A stretch of DNA of 64,000 nucleotides from Bacillota bacterium (GCA_023415825.1 JAEZJF010000024.1:248001-312000); one strand, 5' to 3'; shown: positions 1 to 9,528, counted from the stretch's first letter. The notes: generated from the sequence alone by a model not told the origin. Program-made: numbers and translations.

Positions 1-9
1 TCTCAATAC

Positions 10-840
10 TCACCCTTTCACACCTGTTGTAGCAATACTTTCAATAAAATACTTCTGTGTAAACACAAACAGTACAAGCACCGGAATAATAGCACTTGCT
101 GAAGCTGCCATCATCAGGTTATACTCATCGCTCATCTGCATCCAAAACTGTATACCCAGCGAGACCGTATAATTTTTGCTTGTGGGTAGAAAAATCAAAG
201 CGTTGAGATATTCATTCCATGAGCTGATAAACGCCAACACCGTGACTGTAACCATAGCTGGCTTAGTTAGTGGCATCATGACCTTGAACCATATCTGAAA
301 ATGATTTGCACCATCCACCCGAGCTGCTTCCATAAGCGCAGGGGGCAAATTCATATAAAATTGCCGCAGCAAAAAGATTGACGTTACATTGAAAAAGGCG
401 GGTAAAATAAGAGCCCATAGGGAATTATAAATCCCCATGCTTTTAAACAGGACAAAGCGTGGAATAATAGTGGCCTGTGCGGGAATCATCATTGTAACCA
501 ACATTAAAATGAAAACAAAATTCTTCCCCTTAAACTCAATCTTCGCCAGAGAGTATCCGGCTAACGAGGAAATAATCAGCTGCCCGAACGTACCAATGAC
601 AGCAATAATACCTGAGTTGACATACAAGCGCCAAAACGGAGCTTCTTTACTTGTCCACACCCTAATATAGTTTTCCCATTGAATATTGTCTGGAATCCAT
701 TGAAAGTTAGTTGCAAAAACCTCCGGTCCGGTCTTTAGCGAGGAGGACAGCATCCATAGCAAAGGAAGCAAAAAGAGTATGCCACAAGCTGTGATCCAGA
801 TCGTATTGATCCACCGGATGATTTTATTTTGCTTTTTCAT
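10..840 (-). CDS. Carbohydrate ABC transporter permease, MalG type (CUT1)
   Basis: This is an inner-membrane permease of a binding-protein-dependent sugar importer. About six hydrophobic segments are visible, the first at residues 13-32. The cytoplasmic coupling loop carries the EAA signature at residue 171 (EAARVDGANHF), which in this family docks on the ATPase. At 276 residues it has the usual length for the MalG/UgpE half. It lies 18 bases after the partner permease and is the last gene of the unit starting at 5121. No ATP-binding subunit gene is in the window, so a shared MsmK-type ATPase encoded elsewhere is inferred. The substrate cannot be read from the sequence. Confidence 0.9.
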   Translation of the reverse strand: MKKQNKIIRWINTIWITACGILFLLPLLWMLSSSLKTGPEVFATNFQWIPDNIQWENYIRVWTSKEAPFWRLYVNSGIIAVIGTFGQLIISSLAGYSLAKIEFKGKNFVFILMLVTMMIPAQATIIPRFVLFKSMGIYNSLWALILPAFFNVTSIFLLRQFYMNLPPALMEAARVDGANHFQIWFKVMMPLTKPAMVTVTVLAFISSWNEYLNALIFLPTSKNYTVSLGIQFWMQMSDEYNLMMAASASAIIPVLVLFVFTQKYFIESIATTGVKG

Positions 841-858
841 AGAAACAATCCTCCGAAA

Positions 859-1734
859 TTAATAGTGAACCCATTTTTTCTGAACGCCAATCTGGATCAA
901 GGTTACCAAAAGTATCAAGGCCACCAGCACCCACGATTCCGCACTGGCATAGCCAAAGTTATAGGATCGAAAAGCGTTGCTGTAAATTTCCGTAACCAGG
1001 CTTGGGGCCGTTCCCGACATGCCCATGATATTAATTGAGGTAAATACCTTAAAAGCAGCAATCAATCGAACGATTAAAAGGTAAAAGGTTGTATGGGAAA
1101 TCAATGGAACAGTTATCTTTGTAAATTGCTGCAGGCTGTTTGCTCCGTCAATAATTCCAGCCTCATAGAGCTCCTTGGGAACGCCTTGCAGCGCTGCCAT
1201 GTAAACAATCAGGCTAAAGCCAACCCCTGCATAAACCATTACGCAAATAATAGGTATTTTACTCAGTTGTGTGCTGGTTAGCCAGTTGGGAACCTCGGAT
1301 ACCTTAAATACATTGATTAAAACTGCATTAACAGGTCCATCACTGCGGAAGAGAAAGCGAAACACAGCCGTCAGAGCTACCATGCTGGAAATATAGGGAA
1401 CAAAAAAGCTCATGCGATTAAACTTTTTGAAATGAACCTTGTCATTGAGAAGGTAGGCAAAAACCAACGCAAGGATAATAGATAGGGGCGTGGTCGTAAT
1501 GGCATATACAACAGTATTGGTCAGAGCCATCATAAATTTACGGTCCGTTTGAAAAAGCTTGATAAAATTATCAAAACCCACCCATTTAAAACCAGAAAAT
1601 CCTGATAAGAAATTCCACTTTGTAAATGCTGTTCCAAAAGACATTAGGATAGCAAATACAACCAACACCAGAAAGACAATAAGCGCCGGTGCAAGAAATA
1701 GCCAGCCTGCCAAAGCTTCTCTCTTTTTATTCAT
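859..1734 (-). CDS. Carbohydrate ABC transporter permease, MalF type (CUT1)
   Basis: This is the partner permease of the importer. A hydrophobic first helix at residues 11-34 is followed by about five more. The EAA loop reads YEAGIIDGANSLQQF near residue 190, as expected for the MalF/UgpA half, and 291 residues is a normal length for forms without the long MalF periplasmic domain. It follows the binding-protein gene after an 81-base gap that contains a strong hairpin (1759-1788), a common arrangement that lets the binding protein be made in excess. Membrane location and sugar import are family knowledge; the sugar is unknown. Confidence 0.9.
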   Translation of the reverse strand: MNKKREALAGWLFLAPALIVFLVLVVFAILMSFGTAFTKWNFLSGFSGFKWVGFDNFIKLFQTDRKFMMALTNTVVYAITTTPLSIILALVFAYLLNDKVHFKKFNRMSFFVPYISSMVALTAVFRFLFRSDGPVNAVLINVFKVSEVPNWLTSTQLSKIPIICVMVYAGVGFSLIVYMAALQGVPKELYEAGIIDGANSLQQFTKITVPLISHTTFYLLIVRLIAAFKVFTSINIMGMSGTAPSLVTEIYSNAFRSYNFGYASAESWVLVALILLVTLIQIGVQKKWVHY

Positions 1735-1758
1735 ATTGATTCTCCTTTATCTATCAAC

Positions 1759-1788
1759 CCTGTATGCAGCCCAACGACTGCATACAGG
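1759..1788 (-). promoter_or_regulatory. Intercistronic hairpin between binding protein and permeases
   Basis: An 11-bp perfect stem (CCTGTATGCAG, 1759-1769, with its complement at 1778-1788) encloses an 8-base loop. There is no T-run on the minus-strand side, so it is more likely an mRNA-stabilising or partial read-through structure than a full terminator. It sits exactly between the solute-binding-protein gene and the two permease genes. Confidence 0.6.
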
Positions 1789-1815
1789 ATTGATTTTGCC
1801 AGAAACACACAGCAA

Positions 1816-3231
1816 TTATTGGGCATTCTTTATGGCATCATCCGCAAGCTTCTTCATTTCAACAAATGCTTCATCTACGGTCATTTCACCAATGAGTACG
1901 TATTGAGAATATTCTTCGATAATGCTCTGAATCTCAGGGAAGGCTACGATATTGTCTTCTGAATAGGCAGGCTGACCTACTGCAATCATATTTGCAATAA
2001 AGCTGTCCACATCAATCTTCTTTTCTGCCGCTTCCTTAGTACCAAATACGACCTCTAAAACCTCGTCCGGGTTGACGCCTGTCCAGGTTGCAGCATGTCC
2101 TGCAGGATACATATACTTGTTGCCCTGGGTTGCACAGAATTTTGCAAAGGCATAGGCAGCATCGGGGCTTTGAGCGTTGCTGGCCACACCCACAAAGGAG
2201 TTGGGGATGGCACCGCCCATATAGTTTTTCTCACCCTTAACATTTACAGGATAAGGAGCATAGCCAATTTTGAAATTTGTATCTGTAACAGTAATAAAAC
2301 GGGTAATGATGGACTCAATACCGGAGGCCACTTCACCAGCTAGAATTTTATCACGTGACTTGGAGCTGTCTGCAAGGTAAGTGGCCTTTGCATGCCATAT
2401 ACCTTCTTTTTCTGCGTCAACCTCACGCTGCAGGACCTTTGCCCACAGAGAATTGTCAAAATCAGAGGTGCCATCTTCCTTATAGAAAGCATTGAAACCC
2501 TTGCTCTGACGAATAGAATAAGTCCAGTAATCGATCTGATTGAAATCGGTTCCGCCGTAAACCAGAGTCTTTCCACTGGCATCACGCTCGGTCATTTTAC
2601 GGCAAGCTTCCAGGTATTCGTCCCAGGTCCACTCTGTGGGCAGTTCTCCCAGGCCAGCCGCATTCCACTTATCCATATTAATGGCTACAAATAAGGATAG
2701 TCCACCGGAAGGAAATACAAATGCACGATCATTGTAGGTATAGGCATCTGTTCCCCACTCTTTGACAAGATCTAAATTATCTGCCGCCAAACGGTCTGTT
2801 AAATCCATCAGCATGCCGCTGGACCAGCGCTTCGCTGTGTTAGCAACGCCAAAGCTGAGAATAACATCGGCTTCAGCAGCCATCATGGAGGTATCTAACG
2901 CAACATTACCATCGGGACTGTTTTTATAGACCGTTGCTTCAACAGTCACATTGGGATAATGCTCGTTAAATTCTTTGATAAGCGCATCGGTTCCGTTTTC
3001 ACCCGCAAATGCGGTATAGAAACGAACCTTGCCGGTTAATGATGCGGCATTCGCATCTATGTATGCAGGTTCACCGGCCGCTTTAGGGGTCTCTGATGCT
3101 ACGGGCTCAGTAGATGGTGTGCTACTTGCTGTCTGGGTCGGTTGATTTTGATTCCCCTCAGTACTTCCACAGCCTGCAAACATGCTAACAACCATGGTGA
3201 ACGCAAGTAGTAACGTGAAGATTTTTTTCAT
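1816..3231 (-). CDS. Extracellular sugar-binding lipoprotein of ABC importer
   Basis: This 471-residue family-1 solute-binding protein feeds the permeases encoded just downstream. Residues 1-21 form a lipoprotein signal peptide with lipobox MFAGC, followed by a Ser/Thr/Pro-rich linker to about residue 50, as in membrane-tethered Gram-positive binding proteins. The core begins with GKVRFYTAFAG, typical of UgpB/MalE-like proteins, and has aromatic-rich cleft regions such as TEWTWDEY. The FAD oxidoreductase gene lies 75 bases upstream in the same direction, so co-transcription from the promoter at 5160-5188 is likely. The ligand is unknown; a link to glycerol-phosphate compounds would rest only on the nearby GDPD gene. 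Confidence 0.9.
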   Translation of the reverse strand: MKKIFTLLLAFTMVVSMFAGCGSTEGNQNQPTQTASSTPSTEPVASETPKAAGEPAYIDANAASLTGKVRFYTAFAGENGTDALIKEFNEHYPNVTVEATVYKNSPDGNVALDTSMMAAEADVILSFGVANTAKRWSSGMLMDLTDRLAADNLDLVKEWGTDAYTYNDRAFVFPSGGLSLFVAINMDKWNAAGLGELPTEWTWDEYLEACRKMTERDASGKTLVYGGTDFNQIDYWTYSIRQSKGFNAFYKEDGTSDFDNSLWAKVLQREVDAEKEGIWHAKATYLADSSKSRDKILAGEVASGIESIITRFITVTDTNFKIGYAPYPVNVKGEKNYMGGAIPNSFVGVASNAQSPDAAYAFAKFCATQGNKYMYPAGHAATWTGVNPDEVLEVVFGTKEAAEKKIDVDSFIANMIAVGQPAYSEDNIVAFPEIQSIIEEYSQYVLIGEMTVDEAFVEMKKLADDAIKNAQ

Positions 3232-3306
3232 TGTGATTTCCTCCTGTTATCTATTTTCTTCAATCTGCTGAAATTCAGCAGATTTTAGAGTCGATGAGAA
3301 GCTTGA

Positions 3307-5121
3307 TTAGCGCACTTCAAAGGCAAAAACACGAGCAGTGGAGCTGCCATAATCGGTGGTCTTTTTCTCACTATGATAAGTGGAAAGCGGCACAAATCGA
3401 ATGGCCTTTGTCGTCACATCAATATTTTGGCGAATAAATCTTTGGTAATTGTTCTTGGTTTCATAGACGATTGTCCATTCATCCTGCTCATTTAAAGCCT
3501 CAATACAATAGGACTTGACTAAGCAGGTTGGAAATCCAAAGGTCGTTCTGTTATGGGAAAGGGGAAAGAACAGCACCGATGAGGTATTGAGGCCATCTGG
3601 ATTACCTTCAACATGTTCACGGTTCAGGTCACTGTCAAGGACAAGCCTAAATTGTGAGATATGGGTAGGCTGATTGAAGATATAGGAAATGGCTTTATTG
3701 GTTTTCCCACAATAGCCGTTGTAATGACCCCAAATTTGTCTGTCCATTCCATTATGGAGCTGACTGCAATCACCATAATCACATACAAGCTTTGCCTGCC
3801 TGGAAATCAAAGAAATTTCACGACGAAAGCCCGGAAGGAAGCAATCATCCTCCATCAGTATAGCTTGAATTTCCTCAATTTTTTCTTGACCAGCCTGACG
3901 AGGTGTTAAACCATATTTAACAGCAACTGTTGCACCGGTACCCGCTGCCTGGCCTAAAACACCCACTGTACCCATGACACGGGTTGTGCTCATGCCCACA
4001 TGGGTCGCGCTGATGTTGCGGCCTGCAAACATAAGGTTTGGAACATTAACTGAGTATAAACAACGAAAGGGAACGCCATAGGGCTCGGAGAGCCGACGTT
4101 TTCTTAAATGCTTCCCTTCTTTTGCATCCATCCTGAATCCACCGGGAAGGTGGTCATCAATCTGCCAACCGCCATAAGCTACCGTATCCTTGAAAATAGC
4201 TGGTTTTTCTACATCATTCTGGGTCAGGATATAGTCACCTACATATCTGCGGCTTTCTCTCTTACCGGGTAGAAAACCTACCCACTCTAATTCCCAATTT
4301 TCAGCACCATGGTCTCCCCAGTTTTTGATATGGTCCCATGCGCCAAAAGCTATTTTTAATAGCTCATCCCGAACTTCTTCTGTATCATCTATGGAATTTT
4401 GCTCTCCACCCAGCTCTACCCAGTAGAAATTTGTGTTAATAGCACGGAAATTATGGGGCTTATTTTTGATATCATCCTCTGTTTTAAAAGTATACGCCCA
4501 GCTTGGCGGCGTATACGAAACGGGATGATCGGTTTCTCGGATTTGAAGCAGCAGACTCATGCCCATGGTCTTTTTATCCGCTTTTTCAATACCAAACTCT
4601 TCGCTAAATTCTTCCTTTGCCTCCCGACCAACCCGGTATTCAGCTCCGGTAAGAGGTGCTAAAATACTATCTCCTGAGCAGTCAATAAAAATCTTTGCCT
4701 TTACCTTATGCCATTTGTAGGTTGTTAATTGAAAACCTGTCACGCTATCTAACCTCCCATTATCCATGGAAGCGTCACAACAAGCGCAGTTTAGAAGCAG
4801 ATCAATATTTTTTTCAAAGCGAACTTTTTCATAGAGAATACTATCCCAAATGCTATAATTACGCTGAGGGTTACGATACATATTTTCCAGTAGCAATTCT
4901 TCCATGATGCCGGTTTCCTGCAAATCACGAACACGGGTACCTGCTCCGCTAATCCACATGCGGATTTCCGAACTGGCATTACCGCCTAAAACAGGTCGGT
5001 CATGCATTAATACAACCTTTGCGCCATTTCTGGCCGCAGCAATAGCTGCAAACATACCACCGATGCCGCCGCCTACTACACAAATATCCGCTGAGTGTTC
5101 TACTGTATTCAATACATTCAT
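3307..5121 (-). CDS. FAD-dependent oxidoreductase with C-terminal beta-sandwich-like region
   Basis: The first 430 or so residues form a flavin oxidoreductase of the FAD_oxidored type. A Rossmann motif (VVGGGIGGMFAAIAAA, from residue 15) and the adjoining GGNASSEIRM segment are visible, and FDCSGDSILA-like text near residue 150 (IFIDCSGDSIL) is the second dinucleotide-binding strand. Residues from about 470 to 604 look like a discoidin or galactose-binding sandwich (QFRLVLDSDLNREH). No signal peptide is seen, so it acts in the cytoplasm. It heads the importer operon opposite the AraC gene, and related enzymes often sit beside sugar transporters. Substrate and reaction are unknown. Confidence 0.85.
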   Translation of the reverse strand: MNVLNTVEHSADICVVGGGIGGMFAAIAAARNGAKVVLMHDRPVLGGNASSEIRMWISGAGTRVRDLQETGIMEELLLENMYRNPQRNYSIWDSILYEKVRFEKNIDLLLNCACCDASMDNGRLDSVTGFQLTTYKWHKVKAKIFIDCSGDSILAPLTGAEYRVGREAKEEFSEEFGIEKADKKTMGMSLLLQIRETDHPVSYTPPSWAYTFKTEDDIKNKPHNFRAINTNFYWVELGGEQNSIDDTEEVRDELLKIAFGAWDHIKNWGDHGAENWELEWVGFLPGKRESRRYVGDYILTQNDVEKPAIFKDTVAYGGWQIDDHLPGGFRMDAKEGKHLRKRRLSEPYGVPFRCLYSVNVPNLMFAGRNISATHVGMSTTRVMGTVGVLGQAAGTGATVAVKYGLTPRQAGQEKIEEIQAILMEDDCFLPGFRREISLISRQAKLVCDYGDCSQLHNGMDRQIWGHYNGYCGKTNKAISYIFNQPTHISQFRLVLDSDLNREHVEGNPDGLNTSSVLFFPLSHNRTTFGFPTCLVKSYCIEALNEQDEWTIVYETKNNYQRFIRQNIDVTTKAIRFVPLSTYHSEKKTTDYGSSTARVFAFEVR

Positions 5122-5159
5122 CTTAATAAACCATCCTTGACAATCCCGGGGATTTTTTT

Positions 5160-5188
5160 ATACTATGAATATATCATGCATAAATCAA
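5160..5188 (-). promoter_or_regulatory. Predicted promoter of the FAD oxidoreductase/ABC importer unit
   Basis: On the minus strand TTGATT (5188-5183) and TAGTAT (5165-5160) are separated by 17 bases. Transcription would start near 5153, about 30 bases before the ATG at 5121. The activator-like direct repeats at 5204-5233 lie just upstream of the -35 box. Confidence 0.55.
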
Positions 5189-5203
5189 TAGAAAATCAGG
5201 CTC

Positions 5204-5233
5204 TGTGATATGAAATATTCGGATATGTGATAT
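5204..5233. promoter_or_regulatory. Direct repeats, probable AraC-family operator
   Basis: Two identical TGTGATAT octamers (5204-5211 and 5226-5233) are spaced 22 bases apart, two helical turns, as is usual for the two half-sites of an AraC-type dimer. They lie between the divergent oxidoreductase operon and the AraC gene, next to the -35 box of the former and just before the start of the latter. This placement would allow activation of the operon and autorepression of the regulator. A matching pair is at 9760-9789. Confidence 0.6.
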
Positions 5234-5246
5234 TGTAGGAGGCAAC

Positions 5247-6185
5247 ATGGAAAGTTATCTTCACGATCATAAATCAACCCGTTATCTTCCGACGGAAATA
5301 ACTCTGCCGGGACTTCGAAAGTACTCCAACCTATGTGGCTGGGATGATTTTTACATTGGCAAGCACCTCATCTTCTCTCATCGTTTTTCTTCCTATGACG
5401 TTTCCGCCTTTCCCGAAAAGCTGCATACCCATGATTTTTTTGAGCTGGTTATTTACGAGAGCGGCAATATTTCATATGTTGCCGACAACCAGGAGATTTT
5501 CCCCAAGAAGGGAGATATCCTCATTTTCCCTCCAGGTGTCTTCCATACCGGTAAGCTGTCTGAGAAAAGCCAATATGAGCGCTATGTACTCTATTTTCGC
5601 GCCGATATCTTTAATTTTCTTGGCCATGGCAGCAGCCCACAGCTGTTTAAAAGCCATCACGTTAGCTGTCTAACAGTAGAGCCTGAAAAAAGATGCGAGC
5701 TTTTTTATTTGCTTGAAAAAATAGAATACGCTTTACAGAAAGGTCATGCAGAATCAGGCTTGCTTTCCTTTTCCTATATTTTGCAGCTTTTCAACCTGAT
5801 AAGCCAACACACCCTTATTAATAAGGACAGCATTTCAGCGATACCTCAGAATATTCTCAATGTTAAAACCTATGTGGATGCAAATTTCAATATAATAAAC
5901 ACCACCACAGAGATTGCCGATCACTTTTTTTACAGTAGAGAATATGTTTCTCGTATGTTCAAGCAATACTTTAATATTAATTTGTCGGAGTATCTGATTA
6001 GCAGAAAAATAAGCTGTGCCAAGCAGGTGCTGGAGGAAGGTAAAAGCGTGGCTTATGCATTTGATATTGCCGGTTATCACAGTATGTCCTCCTTTGTCAA
6101 TGGCTTTAAGGCTCATACCAATATGACCCCCTCTGAATATAAAGCACTCCATAGGATCAGCAAATTGAGCGGCAAAAAATACTAA
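5247..6185 (+). CDS. AraC-family transcriptional regulator with cupin sensor domain
   Basis: A 312-residue regulator. Residues about 40-130 form a cupin-like ligand pocket (HTHDFFELVIYESG, then FPPGVFHTG), and residues about 205-305 carry the two helix-turn-helix motifs of the AraC family (EIADHFFYSREYVSRMF and the signature ending in MTPSEYKALHR). The ATG is preceded by AGGAGG at a good distance. It is transcribed away from the oxidoreductase/importer unit and ends at a terminator shared with the GDPD gene. It probably senses a sugar-like ligand and binds the repeats at 5204-5233 and 9760-9789; that link is inferred from spacing and position. Confidence 0.9.
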   Translation: MESYLHDHKSTRYLPTEITLPGLRKYSNLCGWDDFYIGKHLIFSHRFSSYDVSAFPEKLHTHDFFELVIYESGNISYVADNQEIFPKKGDILIFPPGVFHTGKLSEKSQYERYVLYFRADIFNFLGHGSSPQLFKSHHVSCLTVEPEKRCELFYLLEKIEYALQKGHAESGLLSFSYILQLFNLISQHTLINKDSISAIPQNILNVKTYVDANFNIINTTTEIADHFFYSREYVSRMFKQYFNINLSEYLISRKISCAKQVLEEGKSVAYAFDIAGYHSMSSFVNGFKAHTNMTPSEYKALHRISKLSGKKY

Positions 6186-6217
6186 TGAAACAGGCAAAGT
6201 TTTAGAAAAAACTAAAG

Positions 6218-6256
6218 AGGTGATTGGAAATGCCATAATAGCATTTCCAATCACCT
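6218..6256. terminator. Bidirectional terminator between convergent genes
   Basis: A 16-bp perfect stem (AGGTGATTGGAAATGC, 6218-6233, and its complement from 6241) with a 7-base loop is flanked by A-rich and T-rich tracts. It serves the AraC gene on the plus strand and the GDPD-containing gene on the minus strand. Confidence 0.9.
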
Positions 6257-6291
6257 TTTCTACAGCTTCTTTATTATCTGTAACCAACTTA

Positions 6292-9200
6292 TTATGGGGT
6301 TATCAAGCTGCTGCCTGTTTCCACAACCAACTGTACCCCCGTCGGGAAGGTGCCCACCAAAGTAATGGAACTATTGTCTTTAAGTGTTACCTTTGTCCAG
6401 TCAGGATCAAATGCCATCTGTTGTCCGGTAATACCGCTGATCACTAGCTCCCTGGCACCTGTTATGGTACTGGATGCCAGGCTAACACCATCAGGCATTT
6501 TCCCTTGATCCTTAAGGGTAACAGTGAGATTAGTTCCGGTGCCGGTTTTACCCGAACGACGATCATTGAGTGCTTCTACCTTTCCTCCGGGCAGTAATAC
6601 ATTTGCGGTTGTTGTCACCCCAAAATCACCCACGGTATACAGCTCGCGGACAATGGCATTATCATCAACTGTCACCTGGGATTGGGAAATGGTTGTGCTT
6701 TGGCTGCAGGTTGCACCTGTTACTAATCGACTCACAAGGGCATCCCCACCTACAGTCACATTATATTGACCGTTAGCAGCATATTCAGCATTGCTTGCTG
6801 CTACAAAATCATATTGACCGGATAATAGCGTAATGTTGACATTTTCATTTGTGGCCTTGTAGCCATAACCACCGCGTATAAAAATCTTTCCGCCGCTGCC
6901 GGTGCTATAAGAAGGATTAAGCAGGCTCGGCGGTGTTGTCGTATTGGTAGGAATGTAATCCACTCCCAGCTCCATCATAGTCCTCACCGTTTCAATATCA
7001 TCGCCTGCGCGCAGACATACCTGAACATTGGCTGCATGGGCGCTATTGATGAGGCCTCTTACCAACTCTCTTGTAGTTGGGTCCTGTAATTGGGCAGCAG
7101 TATAGTTGAAGGCCATTCCGCTGTTACCCAAGGCCGACAATGCACTGATTTGGCTTTCTGAGCTGAAGATATGATGGATAAAGACTTCTGTGGATACAGC
7201 TCTGGCCTGCTGCAGGTGTGTAAAACTAGAGCTGGATACAATAATATCCTCATCATCGAAATACTGCCTGGCCTCATTAATAATGTCTGACAAGGAACCG
7301 GTCTTAACTTCAATAAAAGGAAGGGCGCCATATTCCTTACAAAGGGCCAGGTATTCAGAGAATAAAGGAATTCTCAGCTCTTCTGCTGAATAGCGATCAA
7401 GGTTATTGCCTGTATCGAGCTGATACTGCCTGAGCTCCGCAAGTGTCATATTGGCAACGGAGCCGCTGCCATTCGTGGTACCATCTATGGTTGCATCATG
7501 AATGCAAACCAAAACACCATCTTTCGTCACGCGTACATCGGTTTCAATGGACCAAAAGCCTAATTGACCCGCTGCTTCGAATGAAGGAATAGAATTCGCA
7601 GGGCCAGCCGTCTGATAACCCATATGGGCACTAAGCTTAACCTGAGCGGCCATTTCAGCTGGGAGCGTTGTCATATTCCAATTAGTGTTGGTGGTTTCAA
7701 CACCCTCTCCCATCACAAGGCTATTAGCACCATAAAAAGTTAAGTTAGTACCCGCAGAACCATCCGCCTTGTTAAGCCGATGAATGGTGATATCTTCAAA
7801 AACAGTTGGTCCGGCGCACTGGAACCTGGTTTCTGTTGATGCATCGTAGCTGCCGATAGCCAGCCGTGCATCCTTTGTTTGACGGTAATCCGTCCCACCG
7901 TATACACTGGTGAGGGTAACCTCGCCCTGATGCTGATAGGTGCCGTCAAGGTTAAAATGTTGTCCATCCAGGATAACTTCTCCGCTAAGAACAATGGTAC
8001 CCGTGCTTGTGGCATTGTTGATAAGCTTATTATTGGCTCCACTCAGAAGCTTTGTATAAGCCTCCTCCAAGGTCTTAACTGCCGCGTCTTCGGTATAGCC
8101 TTCACCGGAGACTGAAACTGTACCATCAACAAAGACAACATACTTGGAAGCACCACAACGGGTGCAAATATCCGTACTTTCATTCCAGTCATGTCCCAAA
8201 GCAGGCTCATATTGGCTAGAAAAGAGGTAATCACAATTTGTACAGCCTTCAGCAGTATAACCCTGCTCGGTACAGGTGGGCTCTATATGGATGTCGTCGC
8301 CTTCAACATGCGGGTTTTGATAATCGACATTACCATAGCTGACGATACCACAGCCTGACCAAGAGGAGAGGCTGTCACCGGAATTAAGGTTCAGTCTGCT
8401 GCCATAATCCACAGCTAAATCCGTATTGGTAGGAAAATTATTAGTAAGGGTAATGGTGCTGTTGCCCATGACACTTACTTGATTCCAATCGGAGGCCAAG
8501 GACATGCTTTGAACAATATCGCTCAGAACTAAAGTTTTAGTTGTGGCAGAAATAGTTGCGGCACTGGGTGCTGTAGTTGTCTCTAAAGTCAGTGTAAAGT
8601 TAGTAACTGTGCCAGTTTTATCACTACGAGTAGTCAAAAGCTCATTGACTGTGCCACCCGTGAGCACAATCTGGCTATCCGCGATGTTTCCATTGTCACC
8701 GCTGGCCGTTATGGAATTGACTGTTGCGCTGCCTTCTACAGTAATCTTACTGCTTGGAATATTGCTAGCGGCATTCTGTGTACCTGGTACAACCGTAGCA
8801 ACCCAAGCACTTCCGCCTATGGTGATGTCGACATCGCCGTTGACCGCTCCACCACTAGTGGCATTAGCACCGGAAACAAACCAATAAGTGCCGCCTTGGA
8901 TATTGATGTCTATATTGCCCGTATAGGCCGCATTGTAGTATCCACCACGCACAATAAATTTACCCTGCATGCTGGATTGTGTTGCGCTTTTAGTTGTAGC
9001 TGCGCCGTTGTACTGGTTAATTACATTGGCTCCAACGGCCAGGCTTTTAACCGCATAAAAAACATATGCATTTGTGACTGTTCGATTTAATGTTATATGA
9101 TTGAGTTCTGTCGGGCCACCAAGCTGTATGGCTTGCTCTGCAGCAAGGGAGAATTGAAGCTTTGCTGTCCCGGTATAATTCTCAGATCCATATTTACTTG

Positions 9201-9528
9201 TAATCAGGACATGACCCTCATGGGTATAGCCGCGATTTGTGTTAAAATTTGCGCTAACCGTTACAGTACCACAAATTAAAATCACACCTTGCGAATTCGC
9301 ATTGTAACGGATCCGGCTTTGATTAGCCGAAAGAAGCTTGTCATACGCCGCATCCAGTGTGGCTACGGCCAGCGCCTTACTGGTTCCACTATTGGCGTCA
9401 TTACCGTTTACACCGTCTAGATAGATCACTTGGTCAACTGTAGTCGCTGCTCCTACTAAAAAATGAGAAAGATTGAAGAGGATAAGTGTCAGTGTCAATA
9501 AAAGAGATACTGTTTTTTTTAGTTTCAC
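6292..9528 (-). CDS. Secreted repeat protein with inserted glycerophosphodiester phosphodiesterase domain
   Basis: A very large exported protein of 1078 residues. The start is GTG at 9528, because AGGAGG lies 8 bases upstream and a classical signal peptide (KLKKTVSLLLTLTLILF) follows at once; the longer TTG frame from 9594 has no ribosome site. Two homologous beta-rich modules are visible, residues about 33-388 and 463-1078, each with matching landmarks (AAYDKLLS/EAYTKLLS, GKFIVRGGY/GKIFIRGGY). A cysteine-rich linker (about 410-460, CTEQGYT and CTRC) separates them. A complete GDPD-like domain (about 630-868) is inserted inside the second module, with H635, E662, D664, H677, E740 and K742 in the expected order, but HMG replaces the usual HRG. 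It likely hydrolyses a glycerophosphodiester outside the cell. Confidence 0.8.
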   Translation of the reverse strand: MKLKKTVSLLLTLTLILFNLSHFLVGAATTVDQVIYLDGVNGNDANSGTSKALAVATLDAAYDKLLSANQSRIRYNANSQGVILICGTVTVSANFNTNRGYTHEGHVLITSKYGSENYTGTAKLQFSLAAEQAIQLGGPTELNHITLNRTVTNAYVFYAVKSLAVGANVINQYNGAATTKSATQSSMQGKFIVRGGYYNAAYTGNIDINIQGGTYWFVSGANATSGGAVNGDVDITIGGSAWVATVVPGTQNAASNIPSSKITVEGSATVNSITASGDNGNIADSQIVLTGGTVNELLTTRSDKTGTVTNFTLTLETTTAPSAATISATTKTLVLSDIVQSMSLASDWNQVSVMGNSTITLTNNFPTNTDLAVDYGSRLNLNSGDSLSSWSGCGIVSYGNVDYQNPHVEGDDIHIEPTCTEQGYTAEGCTNCDYLFSSQYEPALGHDWNESTDICTRCGASKYVVFVDGTVSVSGEGYTEDAAVKTLEEAYTKLLSGANNKLINNATSTGTIVLSGEVILDGQHFNLDGTYQHQGEVTLTSVYGGTDYRQTKDARLAIGSYDASTETRFQCAGPTVFEDITIHRLNKADGSAGTNLTFYGANSLVMGEGVETTNTNWNMTTLPAEMAAQVKLSAHMGYQTAGPANSIPSFEAAGQLGFWSIETDVRVTKDGVLVCIHDATIDGTTNGSGSVANMTLAELRQYQLDTGNNLDRYSAEELRIPLFSEYLALCKEYGALPFIEVKTGSLSDIINEARQYFDDEDIIVSSSSFTHLQQARAVSTEVFIHHIFSSESQISALSALGNSGMAFNYTAAQLQDPTTRELVRGLINSAHAANVQVCLRAGDDIETVRTMMELGVDYIPTNTTTPPSLLNPSYSTGSGGKIFIRGGYGYKATNENVNITLLSGQYDFVAASNAEYAANGQYNVTVGGDALVSRLVTGATCSQSTTISQSQVTVDDNAIVRELYTVGDFGVTTTANVLLPGGKVEALNDRRSGKTGTGTNLTVTLKDQGKMPDGVSLASSTITGARELVISGITGQQMAFDPDWTKVTLKDNSSITLVGTFPTGVQLVVETGSSLITP

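Noticed and set aside
8543..8887. Plus-strand open frame opposite the GDPD gene
   Set aside because: It is a mirror of the Thr/Ser-rich, beta-rich coding sequence on the other strand, with no ribosome site or family match.
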